DNA of 64,000 nt from Antilocapra americana (GCA_007570785.1 ML660774.1:11624476-11688475); one strand, 5' to 3'; positions 46,600 through 58,232 are shown, counted from the stretch's first letter. The notes: generated by a model from the sequence alone, not told the origin. A program made the numbers and translations.

Positions 46600-48290
46600 A
46601 GGACAAAGTTTAAATACCATAATCCAATCACATGGGAATTGAAAAATATTCTCTTTAAAAACTCTTGGGTCAGAGAAGAAATAACGACTGTAGTTATAAA
46701 TTAACTAGAAAATAAGAAGAATGATAATATTACAAACAAAACTCATAAGATGCTTGCCAAAGATTTGCTTGAAGAAAAATGATTGGATTTGAGGCTTGTT
46801 ATTAACCAAAAAGAATGAAAATTAATGAGCTATCAAACCTGAGGATTTAAAAATGAGCAAAGGAAAACCACATAATATACTCAGAAAAGCATGTTAAAAC
46901 ATTTATTAACAAACACAAGCATAAGTGAATGATTGGAAGAGAGAAAAATTAACTTCATAAATCTAAGACCTGTTACTTGGAAGAAAAACCTCTGCATATC
47001 TAATTACAAAAATGTAAGAACTTAGTTACAATATTAGGAATGAGAGAAAGGTTGAGAAGAGAGGATTTGCCCACAGACAAGAATGAAAAGATTATAAGAA
47101 ATTGAAAATTAGCAGTAAGAAGATAATTGAAAAAAAAAATGGATGTCAAAATGAGATTTAGTAAAAAAGAAATGTAGAAAACATTGAATGGATCTATAAC
47201 TGAGCAAAAAATTGGAAGAATTATTAAAGAATTGTTTCTGTATAAAGAAGTGCCTGTATTTGTTTCAAATACTAAATAATTTGTATGTTGAAAGCTTCCT
47301 AATTAATGTACTCATAACTGATTTCACCGGATAAAAGTGGCACAAATAGGCTAATGTAGACCAATATTTCTTAAAAGCATAGATGCAGAAAAACCACAAA
47401 GGAAAACAAAAATAAAACAATTATAGCAGATAAAATATAAGGAATATTAAAAGATTAGTACACGGATTCCATGTTGGCTGTATACCAAGAATCCAAGACT
47501 TAAGGGTTAAGAAAATCCATTACTATTATTGCTAGCATCAGACTAAACAAAGCAAATACTCCTCCAAGGCATTGATGTTCATTTCTAATTTTTAAAAATC
47601 AGCACTCATTAAACTAGGAACAGGTCACTTCCATGATGTGCCATTTTTTAAAAAAAATCAACATCAAATTCAGTGGTGAAATACAAGAAGTGTTTTCATT
47701 CAGAACTGGTGTGTACATGAAAAGACGTTAGCATCATTAACCACTAGGGAAATGTAAGTAAAAAATCACAAAATACCATCTCATACCTACTCGGATGGCT
47801 ATGATCAAAAAAAGATCATAACAAGTGTTGGCAAAGACACGGAGAAGTCAGACCCTCATGGAGTGGTGGTGGGAGTGTTAAAATGGTACAGCCACTTTGG
47901 ATTTGGAAAATAGTCTGGGAATTCTGCAAAAGGTTAAATGAAGAGTTACCATATGACCTGTCACAATTCCATTCCTAGGTATATATACACCCAAGAGAAA
48001 TGAAAACTTGTCCTCATAAAAGCTTGTATGAGAAAAAAAAAACTTGTATAAGAATGTTCATAGCAGCATTATTAATAATAACCAAAAAGTAAAAACAACC
48101 TTAATGTCCATCAGCTGACAAATAAAATGTGGTATATACATGTAATAGAATGTGTTTGGGGCAGTAAAAATAAATGAAGTACTGACATTCTACAAACAGA
48201 TGAACTTTGATTGAAACATGGATTGAAAACATGATGCTAAGTGAAATGAACCAGTCACGGAGTACAACATACTCATTTGAGAGATGAGGA
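46600..48290 (+). mobile_element. Old L1 (or HAL1-like) remnant, sense orientation
   Basis: A-rich sense-strand L1 sequence. In 46600-47640 only scattered blocks are recognisable (gcatgttaaaacatttatta, tggaagaaaaacctctgcat). 47720-48280 is clearly the ORF2 end and 3' UTR: ccactagggaaatgtaagta, aaataccatctcatacctac, gtgttggcaaagacacggag, tcctaggtatatatacaccc, cttaatgtccatcagctgac. No frame longer than noise survives. Confidence 0.7.
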
Positions 48291-49164
48291 TTGAGCCAGT
48301 GTCTGTCTGTAGATGGTTAATTCTTGGCAGTAGTAAGTAGCACTGCTTAGCCCCGCCGTCATCGCTGGAATGTTCTCCGGGTGTTTGAGGTGGCTGCCTT
48401 ATTGGGGTTGTCATTGTGTGGGTTTTCATTTGCCCTGTAGACACTCTCTATTTCCTTTACATTTCATATTGGAACGATCCTGCTGCACATATTCTTGAAA
48501 TTGCTCTATATTTCAGAGGTGTATGCTTGGTAAAAATTGTTTGCAGAAGTCTTATCTGACAGTTTAAACTGTAGTTCAGGGGTGAGATTTCTATTTACTA
48601 GAAAGGTTTTATTATAAATATTAGCATCTTCATTCGGTAAATTTTCTTGGGGAGCATACAGAACATTGCTGTGATACTTTTTGCTCCTGTATGTGTGTTT
48701 GTATTCCTGCTAGTTTATATGGGAGCAGATAACCTTGGGGTCACTTCTGCAACTGAGAAATGCATAGGAAAATACAGTTTTCTTTTTAATAGAATGCAAT
48801 TCATGTATAGTTAACATGTAAACAAAGAACTTTCATGTGTTTCCTTCCTGCCTTAAATTAGAATTATATAATGAAAGTAAAAACACTGACCTCTTTAAAA
48901 CTCAGGATATTCTTTAAAAATAGGGTGTGTGAATCTTTTGTGGTCTGTTTAAGGTTGCATATAAGGAATTGGTGAATTTGTATCTTTTGATATACAGACC
49001 TTTGTGAGGTCTAATCAGCTTAAGGGGGCAAGTTTTTGTCTTTGGTTTTTGGAAGGATCTTATTCAAAGTCATATTTGGATTAAGCAAGAGATTACCTGC
49101 TGACTATTGTTTGTGACTAGCTCTTTTGCTTTATGATAACCCTGTCAAAATTGATTTTCCCTAG

Positions 49165-49287
49165 GTTGAAAATGTCCGCTTGGTAGATCGAGTATCTTCT
49201 AAAAAAGCAGCCTTCGGCACTTTGTATTTGACGGCCACTCATGTCATATTTGTGGAAACTGCGCCTGACACGAGGAAAGAAACATGG
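49165..49287 (+). CDS. MTMR7: MTMR7 exon 2 (residues 9-49)
   Basis: An acceptor ttgattttccctag precedes GTT, in phase 0 after exon 1. The exon is 123 bases, 41 codons, and ends TGG before donor gtatgc. It codes the start of the PH-GRAM domain: VENVRLVDRV, then KKAAFGTLYLTATHVIFVE and DTRKETW. The GTLYLTATH strand and KETW motif are conserved across MTMR6, 7 and 8, while VENVRLVDRV after TPK points to MTMR7. PH-GRAM domains of this family bind phosphoinositides such as PI3P and PI(3,5)P2 and help place the enzyme on endosomal membranes. The frame is uninterrupted, and codon use and identity look like a live exon rather than a processed copy. Confidence 0.95.
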
Positions 49288-51474
49288 GTATGCAGTCCTT
49301 ATTGTTGGCCTTTCGTGTTTTCCATTGTTTGAAGTAACAAGTTGTGACTCTGTTTTATCTGTTCTCAAGGTGAGGAGGGTGGACTTCGCGGGGGTTGGGT
49401 GTTCAGAGGACTCTCTTTGGAATGTGAGCACTGCCTTTTTTTGTTAAGGGTCATGTCCACTTGATCTATTTACTCACTTTAAATACTGATGATTTGAACA
49501 TCATCAAAGAGAGACAGAGGAATAGCCAGAGGTGTAAGTGCTTCGTGTCACAGCTGACAAGTAGAGATTCAATAATGTTACTGTACCAGATACAGCGTTT
49601 ACACAGTGATTTGCAATCTGCTTCATTCGTTGCATCCTGTGGTGCAGGCCATTTAGTCGTTATGTTGTCTACAATTTTCTCATAATTTAAAAAAGAAAAA
49701 GTCTAGGGAAGAGTCCTATTATCAGGTATTTCTGCTACATAATAATGAGACCATTAGAAGGTCCTTGTTTTAAGAGAGCTGCCCAACCATGGCATTGGGA
49801 CCAGAACCAGAATCTGTGGATTGTAGATTCTGCCTTTTCTGTAGACTTGATCATTGAAGCAGAAGGTGGCCTGCCCCACTTAGTGGAGAAGAATTTAAAG
49901 AATTAAGCATTGCCACTGAGGAATGAGCAGAGACCCTCCTGAAAGCCAGAGCATTTCAGCATGGTTTCCTTTCAAATAAATCTCTTCTGCAGCCTTCCTG
50001 ATCACCAACAGCTTAGAAAACAACCATCTCAAGTTGCTGTATGAACTCGAGCATTCCATGTGGAATTAAGGAGCATGGTGGCACCTCCCAGTGGAACCGT
50101 CTCTAACTTTTGTTGATTGCAAGGTTTATTTTACTAACTTCTCATGACCTTATTTAATTTTAGCTACCCAGTGCATTTCAACCTTTGACGACCCAAATGT
50201 TCCCTTACCTGGAGCTGTGCAGAATTCTAGGCTGAAGGATTTGCTTCGTATAATGAGCTTGACTATCAGAAAGCTTGGCACTGAAGAATAAAATGATGAA
50301 TTCAGACAGCTGGTTCTTACCCCCAAACATACCAGTTCTTGTCAACTGAGTGCAAGCCAGCTGAAGGTCAAGGGTGTTTCTTGTCTCTCTGTGTGGCTCA
50401 GAGACTGTTAGCAAATCACAAAGCTTTGTGCCCAATGCATGGCGAGGCCCATTAATACTAAAACACTAGCTTTTGGAACAGAGAAAGGTTTATTACAGGT
50501 TTATACAAGGAGATGGGTGGCTTATGCCCTAAGAACCCCAAAGTTACTGAAAGCTTTCAGCAAGCCCCTTTAAAAGCAAAAGGTGAGGGTTGGGCGTGGT
50601 TAGTTGTTGCAGACTTCGTGGGGTCAGCTCCTTTGCTCTTGAGGTCAGGTCATGGTCAGGTAACCATGTTCCTATAAATCTCTACCAAATGAATGTTATT
50701 CTCCATCCTGACAAGAAAGGGCAAGGTCCCAGGGCACAACTCTCACCCTCCAAGGTCTCATTCCTGGCTAAGAGAAGGCTAGAGCTCAGCTGGCAGCTCC
50801 GTCAGGGCCAGGTTCCCACACCCTGCCCAGCTGTCATCCCTAAGGGAGCCAGGCACCTAATCCAGCTGCCCCTCGGTCTCCTCCAGCCACCCAAATAGGG
50901 GGAGACCAGGTCTCACAGACTGTGACCCAGACAGACGGCCACTGGTAGTGGGTCACAGAGACAGGGATGGGGGAGAGGTTCACCGCTCCTCAAGGCCTGG
51001 GCCATGGCTAGTGGAGGGCCTTAGAGCTCTGGAGCCCCGCAGGACATTGTCCCCAGTCTGTTCCCCGGGCCCCCGGCTCACCCACTGGCTCAAGGCTGGG
51101 TGAGCTGGAGGGCCTCCAGGAGAAGGCCTGACTCTGCCTCTTGGCTCCCTCTCCCAACTGACAACCACCTCACCACCTCACCACCTCACCACCCCTTGAG
51201 CTGAATCACTTCCCCCGTGGTCCCTCATTGTCAGTTACCAATGGGCAGTGCCCTCTGCAGCACTGACCAATAGCTGAGCAGGACAACTTATTGACAGTGG
51301 ACCAATGGCTGAGCCAGACCTGTTGCCTAGTAACAGGGTGCAGGAATAAGGAGGCCCAGCAATGGCTGCCTACTAAGAGCTGTGCTCACCCTGCTCTGTG
51401 ACAAGACCTGTTGCTTTCTGTCCTGTGTACCTGTTACCTGTGCTTAGTTTACCCACATTAACTTTTGGTGGTAG
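49288..51474 (+). other. MTMR7: MTMR7 intron 2
   Basis: 2187 bases, donor gtatgc, acceptor ttttggtggtag. 49288-50429 holds no recognised gene or repeat; its open frames are short and have no matching features. 50430-51410 is the LTR-like block listed separately. The last 60 bases hold cattaac, a plausible branch site, about 17 bases before the AG. Confidence 0.85.
50430..51410 (-). repeat. LTR-like GC-rich block (probable solitary LTR)
   Basis: Read on the minus strand, three ATTGGT (inverse CCAAT) boxes occur at the promoter end (+ strand accaat near 51238, 51266 and 51300). An aataaa polyadenylation signal followed by a CT-rich stretch (+ strand gagaaaggtttatta, about 50481-50495) lies at the other end. 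This is the layout of a retroviral-type LTR of about 1 kb. An 8-base period tandem array (ccacctca, 3.6 units) sits at 51165-51193. No internal viral gene is next to it, and I could not identify a family or a clean target duplication. Confidence 0.42.
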
Positions 51475-51637
51475 ATTCTCCACAGCCAGATCGCCACCAT
51501 CGAGAAACAGGCAACGACAGCTACCGGGTGCCCTCTACTGATTCGCTGCAAGAACTTTCAGCTCTTACAGCTCATCATCCCGCAGGAAAGGGACTGCCAC
51601 GACGTGTACATCTCTCTCATCCGCCTCGCAAGGCCAG
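51475..51637 (+). CDS. MTMR7: MTMR7 exon 3 (residues 50-103 and first base of codon 104)
   Basis: 163 bases, beginning ATT CTC CAC AGC directly after exon 2 (KETW then ILHSQIA) and ending CCA G before donor gtaggg, leaving phase 1. It codes the second half of the PH-GRAM domain: the TGCPLLIRCKNFQ strand pair and the IIPQERDCHDVYISLIRLA helix, both highly characteristic of MTMR6/7. The acceptor is unusual: the bases before the AG (aacttttggtggt) are poor in pyrimidines, so recognition may lean on exonic elements. An LTR-like repeat ends about 65 bases upstream. The frame has no stop or indel. Confidence 0.95.
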
Positions 51638-51757
51638 GTAGGGCAGAGCGGCCTGGCATTCAGCGTGGACTCACGCTTACGAGAGTCACAGATCATGTTG
51701 AAGAAGTGTGGATAACGCTTCTTAATTATAATGCTTTAGAGATTGTACTGTTAGGCT

Positions 51758-51995
51758 AGCCTTCAGATGGGGGCTTCCCTGGTGGCTCAGATGGTAAAGA
51801 ATCCACCTGCCAATGCAGGAGGTGTGGGTTTGATCCCTGGGTCAGGAAGATCCCCTGGCGAATGAAATGGCAACCCACTCTAGTATTCTTGCTTGAGAAA
51901 TCCCATGGACAGAGGAACCTGGTGGGTGACAGTCCATGGGGTTGCAAAAGAGTTGGATATGACTGAGCGACTAAGCAACAACAAGCCTTCAGATG
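51758..51995 (+). mobile_element. Bov-tA SINE with perfect 12-base target duplication
   Basis: agccttcagatg at 51758-51769 and 51984-51995 flanks an element (51770-51983) with head ggggcttccctggtggctca, B-box region gggtttgatccc, and end gagcgactaagcaacaac. It lies 132 bases inside intron 3 from the exon 3 donor. Confidence 0.96.
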
Positions 51996-52680
51996 AGGCC
52001 AAGAAATCTGATTGAGTTAGTTTCTGTCTTTTGGGGCCTCTGTCTGAGTTACTTACTGTATGAGCCTCTTTTATTACTCATAGTATTTATCTTGGAGGGA
52101 GGTTATAGTTGTGCTTTACTTTTGGGATGAAATCATCCCAAAGTGTGGTAATCGAGCCACCTTGATTGAAGCCTCTGACAAAACCCACAAATTGTTTTGT
52201 GTTGAAAATATATCAGATGGTCTAGTGCAGTTTTACCTATGTGGGAGCTGTTAAGTTTTGGTTTTTATTGCTTTTTGATCCTAATATGTATTTCCCAAGG
52301 TTGGCATCAGTGACTGTTCAAGGTATGTATATGTTGATTCTCCTACATATAACCTTCTTAGGTTTTATAGGAAGAATGGCTGATTTGAAAAATGTATGCT
52401 TTCAGTTACTGTCTGATAGTGTATCCCTCATCTTAGGATCTTCAGGCTTAAAGCTTATTATGCTATAAACCTAAGACATTTAAAGCTTACTATGCTATAA
52501 ATGTAAGAAACTCTGTACCGGTGTTTCTTGTGTGTATGGCTTGTGTAGACTATGGAGTGTTTTTGCTAAGTGTCTTGGAAGTGTACAGTGAAAAGAGATC
52601 ATTTGTATAAACAGTAACATCCACAGTAGTGTTTACCCAGAAGTCATTAATAAGGGAAATAGGACATATGCTTATAGTTA

Positions 52681-52966
52681 TTTTGTTGTTGTTCAGCCAC
52701 CAAGAGTTGTGTCGACTCTTTGCAACCCTATAAACTGCAGTTCGCCATGCTTCCCTGTCCTTCACTATCTTCTGGAGTTTGCTCACATTCATGTCCGTTG
52801 AGTCAGTGATGCCATCCAGCCATCTTACCCTCTGTTGCCCTCTTCTCCTCCTGCCCTCAGTCTTTCCCAGCATCAGGGCCTTTTCCAATGAATCGGTTCT
52901 TTGCAACCAGTGGTTCCAGTATTGGAGCTTCAGCATCAATCCTTCCAAGGAATATTCAGTTACTTT
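52681..52966 (-). mobile_element. BovB LINE 3' end
   Basis: ttttgttgttgttcagccac, cttcactatcttctggagtt, gtgatgccatccagccatct, tcagtctttcccagcatcag, ttgcaaccagtggttccagt, ending aaggaatattcagtt. Minus orientation, with the short BovB 3' end variant. Confidence 0.9.
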
Positions 52967-55104
52967 CCTGAATAGATACTTTACTAAATGCTTTTTGATT
53001 CAGGGCAAAAAGTTTGATTGTAAACTCTTCAAAGCATTTGGTTGGGTCCTCAGATTCTTATGATACGAATGAACCACATCGTATGTTGAGAGCCAGGAGC
53101 TGAAGTTATGAGATGGAAGGGTTGCCAGGGAGCTGTCAGAATCTGATCACTTTGACTTGACTTCGCTTCCCTTTCAAGTCAGCCCACTGAGGCTTTTTTA
53201 TCTCTGTGTGTTGAAAAGAACTGCAGAGTTAGCCAGAAAAGCAGTTGAACTTTTGGGAGGTCGCACTATAATTGGAACAGAAGTTCTGGGAAGATGTACG
53301 TTAGGCTGCGTGTGGCAGGGAATGCGAGGGGAATTGTGCGCCAGCAGTTTCTGTGTCACTGATTAATGGATGTCCTGGATAATACATGTGCTCTGACCGG
53401 ATTAACGGGATTTAGGAATAGCCCAGAGAACTGGGAAAGGCCTCAGTGGCTGGAAAAGTCCATCACGGTGGCGATGAGAGCCCTGGCCCCGTATAACAGT
53501 CAGCTCCCAGATTCACATTGTGAGGGTCCCCAGGGACCCTCTGTGTTTCCCTTGCTTTGAAAAATATACACTTTTTCTTAAAGATGTAGTTTTGGGAGTT
53601 TGGTGTTAGCCAGAGACCAAAGAAGGAGACTATAGTAATTAATTGAATTAAAGCCATTAGCTTGGAAGATTTTTTTTAAAAAAGCCACCAGCATTGTGAA
53701 ACGTTGGAATCAGAATTGCCAGTTTATGTAAAACATGGTACTTTATTGAGTGTGAAAAGAGGAACTAGAACCCAAGCAGCTTCACAGTTTAATGCTAAAG
53801 GCAAGGCTAAAATTAGGACACATTACAGCCCAACCTTGGAAGTAGGGTTTTGAATCTGGGTGGAGGTGGGGAAAGGTGGAAAGGTTTCCCCTAGAGGTGG
53901 GGTGGCTTCTCAGGACATCCCAGGACCTTTCACAAATTACACCTTTGCTCTCCTTGAGGTATGTCAGAAGAGGACTCTGGGTGTCTGTGTGTGGGGATGG
54001 ATGTGTGTGAGTGTGTGGGTGTGTGTGTTTGGTGGGGAAATGACTCTGAGTCCCAGCAGCACAGTGTCAATCTCCGGGGTTATTGTGGTTAGTCATCAAT
54101 ACAGATCATGTGTTTTCAGCTCTCTTTATGGATACAGTTAACTCCAGGGTCCCATTGAGGAGACTTCTTCTTTTTTAAACAAAAGAAGAAACATGTGGGA
54201 GTCTGTTTAAGTCAAGGCCTGTGAAGAGATAGTTTCAAAGCCCTTCAGAGCCTCTCTTCACTGAATTGCAATTTCGGAGATAAGAATAAATCAAATGACT
54301 AAAAAATTTGTCGAGCTTTTATTGGTTTGTCTTTTATGTGAATTCAGGTTAGTAAGGATTTGGTCATGGACTATAAAAGACCCAGCAAAATATACTGTAG
54401 CCAAATCCAGAGAACTCTTTAATTCTTCTTAAAGGAATAAGTTAAAATTGGGCTGTAGCCCAAGTAAGGAAATGAATTGACTCTGTTGATCTGATTTACT
54501 AACAAGGTTTTTCTGATTAGAGACTCCTGTTTCTCAGACGGCTTCATTTATCCCACATCCTTTCTTTTCTCCTCCCTCTCATTAGTTTCCTGCTGTTTAT
54601 TTTTGTATCTATCATCTTTCTTGTAGTATTTATGGGCCCTTTTTAATATTTAAACCATTTTTTGGGTCTGTTTTCCCATTTTATAATAGCATTTTTTTTC
54701 CTGCTCATCTGAGTCCCTAATTCTTCTCCATATTTTCTGTGTTTTTTAACATCTCAGGACTGATGTAGTCTCTTTAGCTTTGACTTTTTGCAGTTCTTGT
54801 CAGAGTCACTGCCACTTAAGCAGTTTTTACAATAACAATTTCCTTTTTATTGATGATATTAATCTCTGGGCCCAGTAGCCCTTTTCTACTAAGTGTCAGC
54901 TTCCTAATGTTTAATTCGAGTACTTGTCTGTTGAAAACAGAAAGGAAAGTTCTCGTTATTTTTATTTTAAATGTGCAAAACCCAATAATAACTGTTATCT
55001 TCTCACTCCTCTTTAAATGGTTTTTCAATTACATTTAAGTTGCCTGAATTAAGTAGAGCATGGAGAGCAATTTAACTTTCATTACTTTGGGTTTTAAAAC
55101 CCTA

Positions 55105-55342
55105 CATATCAGAGAATGTGTGCATGCTAAGTCGCTTCAGTCATGTCCAGCTCTTTGTGACCCATGGACTTGTAGCCCACCAGGATCCTCTGTTTATGGG
55201 GATTCCCCAGGCAAGAATGCTGGGGTGGTTTGCCATGCCCTCCTCCAGGGGATCTTTCCGACCCAGGGACCGAACCCATGTCTCCTGCATTGCAGATGGG
55301 TTCTTTACCTCTGAGCCACGGGAGAGGCCCATATCAGAGAAT
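55105..55342 (-). mobile_element. Bov-tA SINE with perfect 13-base target duplication
   Basis: catatcagagaat at 55105-55117 and 55330-55342 flanks the element 55118-55329: inverted tail (gctaagtcgcttcagtcatg), body, inverse B box ggaccgaaccc, head cctctgagccacggg. Its left duplication overlaps the left flank of the larger composite insertion. Confidence 0.95.
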
Positions 55343-55775
55343 CAGTTCAGTTTAGTTCAGTCGCTCAGTCGTGTCTCTTTGTGACCCCGTGAACTGCAGC
55401 ACGCCAGGCCTCCCTGTCCATCACTAACTCCCAGAGTGTCCTTTGAGTCGGTGATGCCATCCAACCATCTTATCGTCTGTTGTCCCCTTCTCCTCTTGCA
55501 TTCAATCTTTCCCAGCATCAGGGTCTTTTACAATGAGTCAACTCTTCGCATCAGGTGGCCAAAGTATTGGAGTTTCATCTTCAACATCAGTCCTTCCAGT
55601 GAACACTCAGGACTGATCTCCTTTAGGATGGACTGGTTGGATCTCCTTGCAGTCCAGGGGACTCTCAGGAGTCTTCTCCAACACCACAGTTCAGAAACAT
55701 CAATTCTTCTGCACTCAGCTTTCTTTATAGTCCAACTCTCACATCCATACATGACTACTGGAAAAACCATAGCCT
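55343..55775 (-). mobile_element. BovB LINE 3' part
   Basis: Begins cagttcagtttagttcagtc immediately after the SINE duplication and runs to ggaaaaaccatagccttgaa, then switches abruptly to L1 sequence. Minus-strand coding for [10 protein letters not shown] and [15 protein letters not shown] is readable. Both the start and stop are sharp. Confidence 0.92.
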
Positions 55776-55886
55776 TGAATGGGTATATGTATATCTATGG
55801 CTGAGCCCCTTTGCTGTCCACTTGAAACTATTACAACATTGTTACTTGGCTATACTCCATACAAAATAAAAAAATTTTAATAAAGT
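55776..55886 (+). mobile_element. L1 3' end with A-rich tail
   Basis: tgggtatatgtatatctatg, gctgagcccctttgctgtcc, acttgaaactattacaacat, ggctatactccatacaaaat, then aaaaaaattttaataaag. This is the L1 3' terminus in sense orientation, joined at its 5' side to BovB with no intervening host DNA visible. Confidence 0.75.
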
Positions 55887-55969
55887 AAAACCCCACATAC
55901 CTGTCCTTCTGATGACTCCTGGTGAATTTTCCCTTTCCTTCCTCATTTTGCCTTACTTAACTGACCTTG

Positions 55970-56137
55970 GGCTTAGTTGCTCAGTCATGTCCAACTCTCT
56001 GCGGCTACATGGACCTTAGCTTGCCAGGCTCCTCTGTCCATGGAATTCTCCAGGCAAGAATACTGGAGCTAGTTGCCATTTCCTACACGAGGGGATCTTC
56101 CTGATTCAAGGATTGAACTCATGACTCTTGCATCTTG
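55970..56137 (-). mobile_element. Bov-tA SINE, head degraded
   Basis: ggcttagttgctcagtcatg, ccatggaattctccaggcaa, gaatactggagctagttgcc, inverse B-box region aggattgaactca. The A-box end is unrecognisable. Confidence 0.85.
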
Positions 56138-57157
56138 ATTATTAAACATTCTGCTATGTATTTTGCAGGAGATGGAGGTGAGGAGAGCAAAACACTGTGC
56201 TTTGGAAATGTTCAGTAAACCTTGAATCAGAGTTAATGGTACTTTTGACATTCTCAGAGTAGGCAATTTGTAGCTGAGGGGTTCTCCTGGGTGGCCTCTG
56301 GGTAAGAAGCTTGCCCATATTAACAAAACTGAGTTTTGACTGACAAAAATGGGGGTTTTTCTGCCCTTATGAAGAATTTTACATAAATTGGGCCAAAGGT
56401 ATGGTTGATCACCCTTTTCCTTAAAAATAATTGAAAGAGAAAATTTTGTTATTTTAATGGCAATCCATTCTGCTGGCTCCTAATTGAAGAGTGATCTTAA
56501 TATTGGCTATAAATTATTCCTGCATGAATTTATGTGCGGTTTACTTGTCTCTTCCTAGTGACAGCCAGAATGATCTCAAACACAGAAAATCATCAGTAAT
56601 CATAGAGTGGTTTTCTTCTACTACCATTAAACCTATGTGTAGACATTTAACCGAGGGAGCTTAACTTCTGTCATTTCCCTGTCTTCCTTAGCACTCCTTT
56701 CACTGAGGGAACAGAGGCTTTCTCCAGAGATTCTTTTGGCCTCTTAAACAAATTGCATTTGTGGTTAACATTATGATATCAGAAGCCTGAGTCATGAAAA
56801 TGGTACTTAGAGATGGAAAACATATGTCGGTATCAGGCTAACCATTCCCAGAACTGGATGTCAATTTTAAATGCTGTCTGTTCAATTTGCTAAGATGGCA
56901 AGAAGCTGTTTTTACTGGAAGTGTCTACCTTGTGCGTGTGTGCGCATGTGAGCATGTATGTGTGCATGTGCATCTTCTACTTTGTTGAAATTGCATGCTC
57001 AACTTTCAGATTTGAAATATGACACCTAGACACTAAATTAGAATATAGCTTATCTCACTGATAAACCCTAGTCTTCTTGCTTCTTTTTTTTTTGCAAGAA
57101 AGAACACCTGCCTAATGCCAAAGTCTAGTCCTTAAATTATGACCCTTATCATACTTG

Positions 57158-57375
57158 TGGTGGTGGTGTTCAGTCGCTCTGTCATGTCCGACTCTTTGCA
57201 ACCCCATGGACTGCAGCACACCAGGCTTCCCTGTCCTTCACCATCTCGCAGAGTTTGCTCAAACTCATGTCCATTGAGTTGGTGATGCCATCCAACCATG
57301 TCATCCTCTGTTGCCCCCTTCCCCTCCTGCCTTCAATCTTTCCCAGCATTAGGGTCTTTTCCAATGAGTCAGTCA
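57158..57375 (-). mobile_element. BovB LINE 3' terminal fragment
   Basis: tggtggtggtgttcagtcgc (inverse microsatellite-bearing end), ccatctcgcagagtttgctc, cattgagttggtgatgccat, gcattagggtcttttccaat, then a deletion after gagtca. Confidence 0.9.
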
Positions 57376-57704
57376 GGTGGTCATACCTGTAGGTGAGTCA
57401 TTTCAACCGTAATCAAAAGAAGCTGGAAACAGCCCTGACCTCAGGCCATCTGTGTATTCCTGCAGCCTTTTGCTGGTGCTAGTTTGCACTGTTGGACTTA
57501 AAGATGCATGATTAGGAGCATTCAGTTGTTCACGCTGAATTCCATTGACAGATGAAGGAATAAAGATGACCTGAGAACACTGTAAGGAGAAACAGTTCTA
57601 TTGGAGAAAGGAAAAGAAAGTTTAGGGGGATGGTTGGAAACAAACTATACAAAAGTGGCCCGCGTGGGGGGAAGGGAGAAGGGGCTGCCTCAGAGGGGCA
57701 CAGG

Positions 57705-57845
57705 TGTGGTGGTGAGAGCATGCGCCGTAAAGCGGACTCGAGCCTGCTTGCTATGTGACCCTGGGGGCACTGCCAAACCTCCCTGTGCCTCACGTTTCTC
57801 ATCTGCAAGGAGACTTGTGATGATGCCTACTCGATGCATTGGTAC
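57705..57845 (+). repeat. MIR SINE
   Basis: ggtgtggtggtgagagcatg, gagcctgcttgctatgtgac, cctgggggcactgccaaacc, tccctgtgcctcacgtttct, catctgcaag. The order and conserved core are clear. Confidence 0.75.
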
Positions 57846-57925
57846 ATTTAATCAGAAGAGAATCTGAAACGAAACAAAGGTTCACTATCAGCCACGGTTT
57901 ATTATCACCAGAAGTGCTTCAATTT

Positions 57926-58232
57926 GCACTGTCTAGAAGGTAATTGCTAGCCACATGGGGCTATCGAGGGCTTGAAATGTGGTTGGTCTGAACTAGGATG
58001 TGCTGATTGGTGTGAAACACACACAAAATTTCAAAGACAGTACAACACAATGTCTAAAATATTAACAGGTACTCTATTCCCTATATGTTGAATGATACTT
58101 TGGATATCCTGGGCTAAATAAAACATATTATAAAGATTAATTTCACTTTCTTTTTACTATTTTCGTGTGACTACAAGGACATCTTACATGACACACGTGG
58201 CTTACACTATATTTCTATTGTTCAGCACTGGT
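57926..58232. repeat. Old DNA transposon (hAT-like) relic
   Basis: Left end cactgtctagaaggtaattg, ctagccacatggggctat and right end ttgttcagcactg (inverse cagtgctgaacaatagaa) form degenerate inverted ends of a common roughly 300-base mammalian element. The interior (agccac...cacgtggctt) is its usual A/T-rich core. Family name not assigned. Confidence 0.5.

Larger units (their letters stand above)
15288..49164 (+). other. MTMR7: MTMR7 intron 1
   Basis: Begins gtgggt and ends ttttccctag, with a pyrimidine-rich acceptor. It is 33877 bases and mostly retrotransposon debris, listed separately. Longer stretches where I see no gene or assignable repeat are 15431-17122, 18443-19529, 21936-22403, 22637-23338, 23514-24869, 26616-27600, 30278-31400, 33357-35191, 35740-37974, 38118-40092, 40541-41928, 42198-43077, 43317-44394, 44546-46234 and 48291-49164. 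Two T-runs occur at about 16608 and 16701, and a T20 run at 31144. The block at 34795-34920 looks like another very old repeat. No additional MTMR7 exon was found. Confidence 0.85.
55096..55899. mobile_element. Composite retrotransposon insertion (SINE, BovB, L1) between matching flanks
   Basis: aaaaccctacata at 55096-55108 and aaaaccccacata at 55887-55899 match at 12 of 13 and begin at a tttt/aaaa site, the classic L1-endonuclease target. Between them lie a Bov-tA (55118-55329), an inverted BovB fragment (55343-55775) and a sense L1 3' end with A tail (55776-55886). The simplest reading is an L1-driven insertion whose 5' part came from BovB, later hit by the SINE. Confidence 0.6.

Noticed and set aside
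53157..53560. Open frames of 64-69 codons in intron 3
   Set aside because: No recognisable domain, no splice context, and no match to MTMR7.
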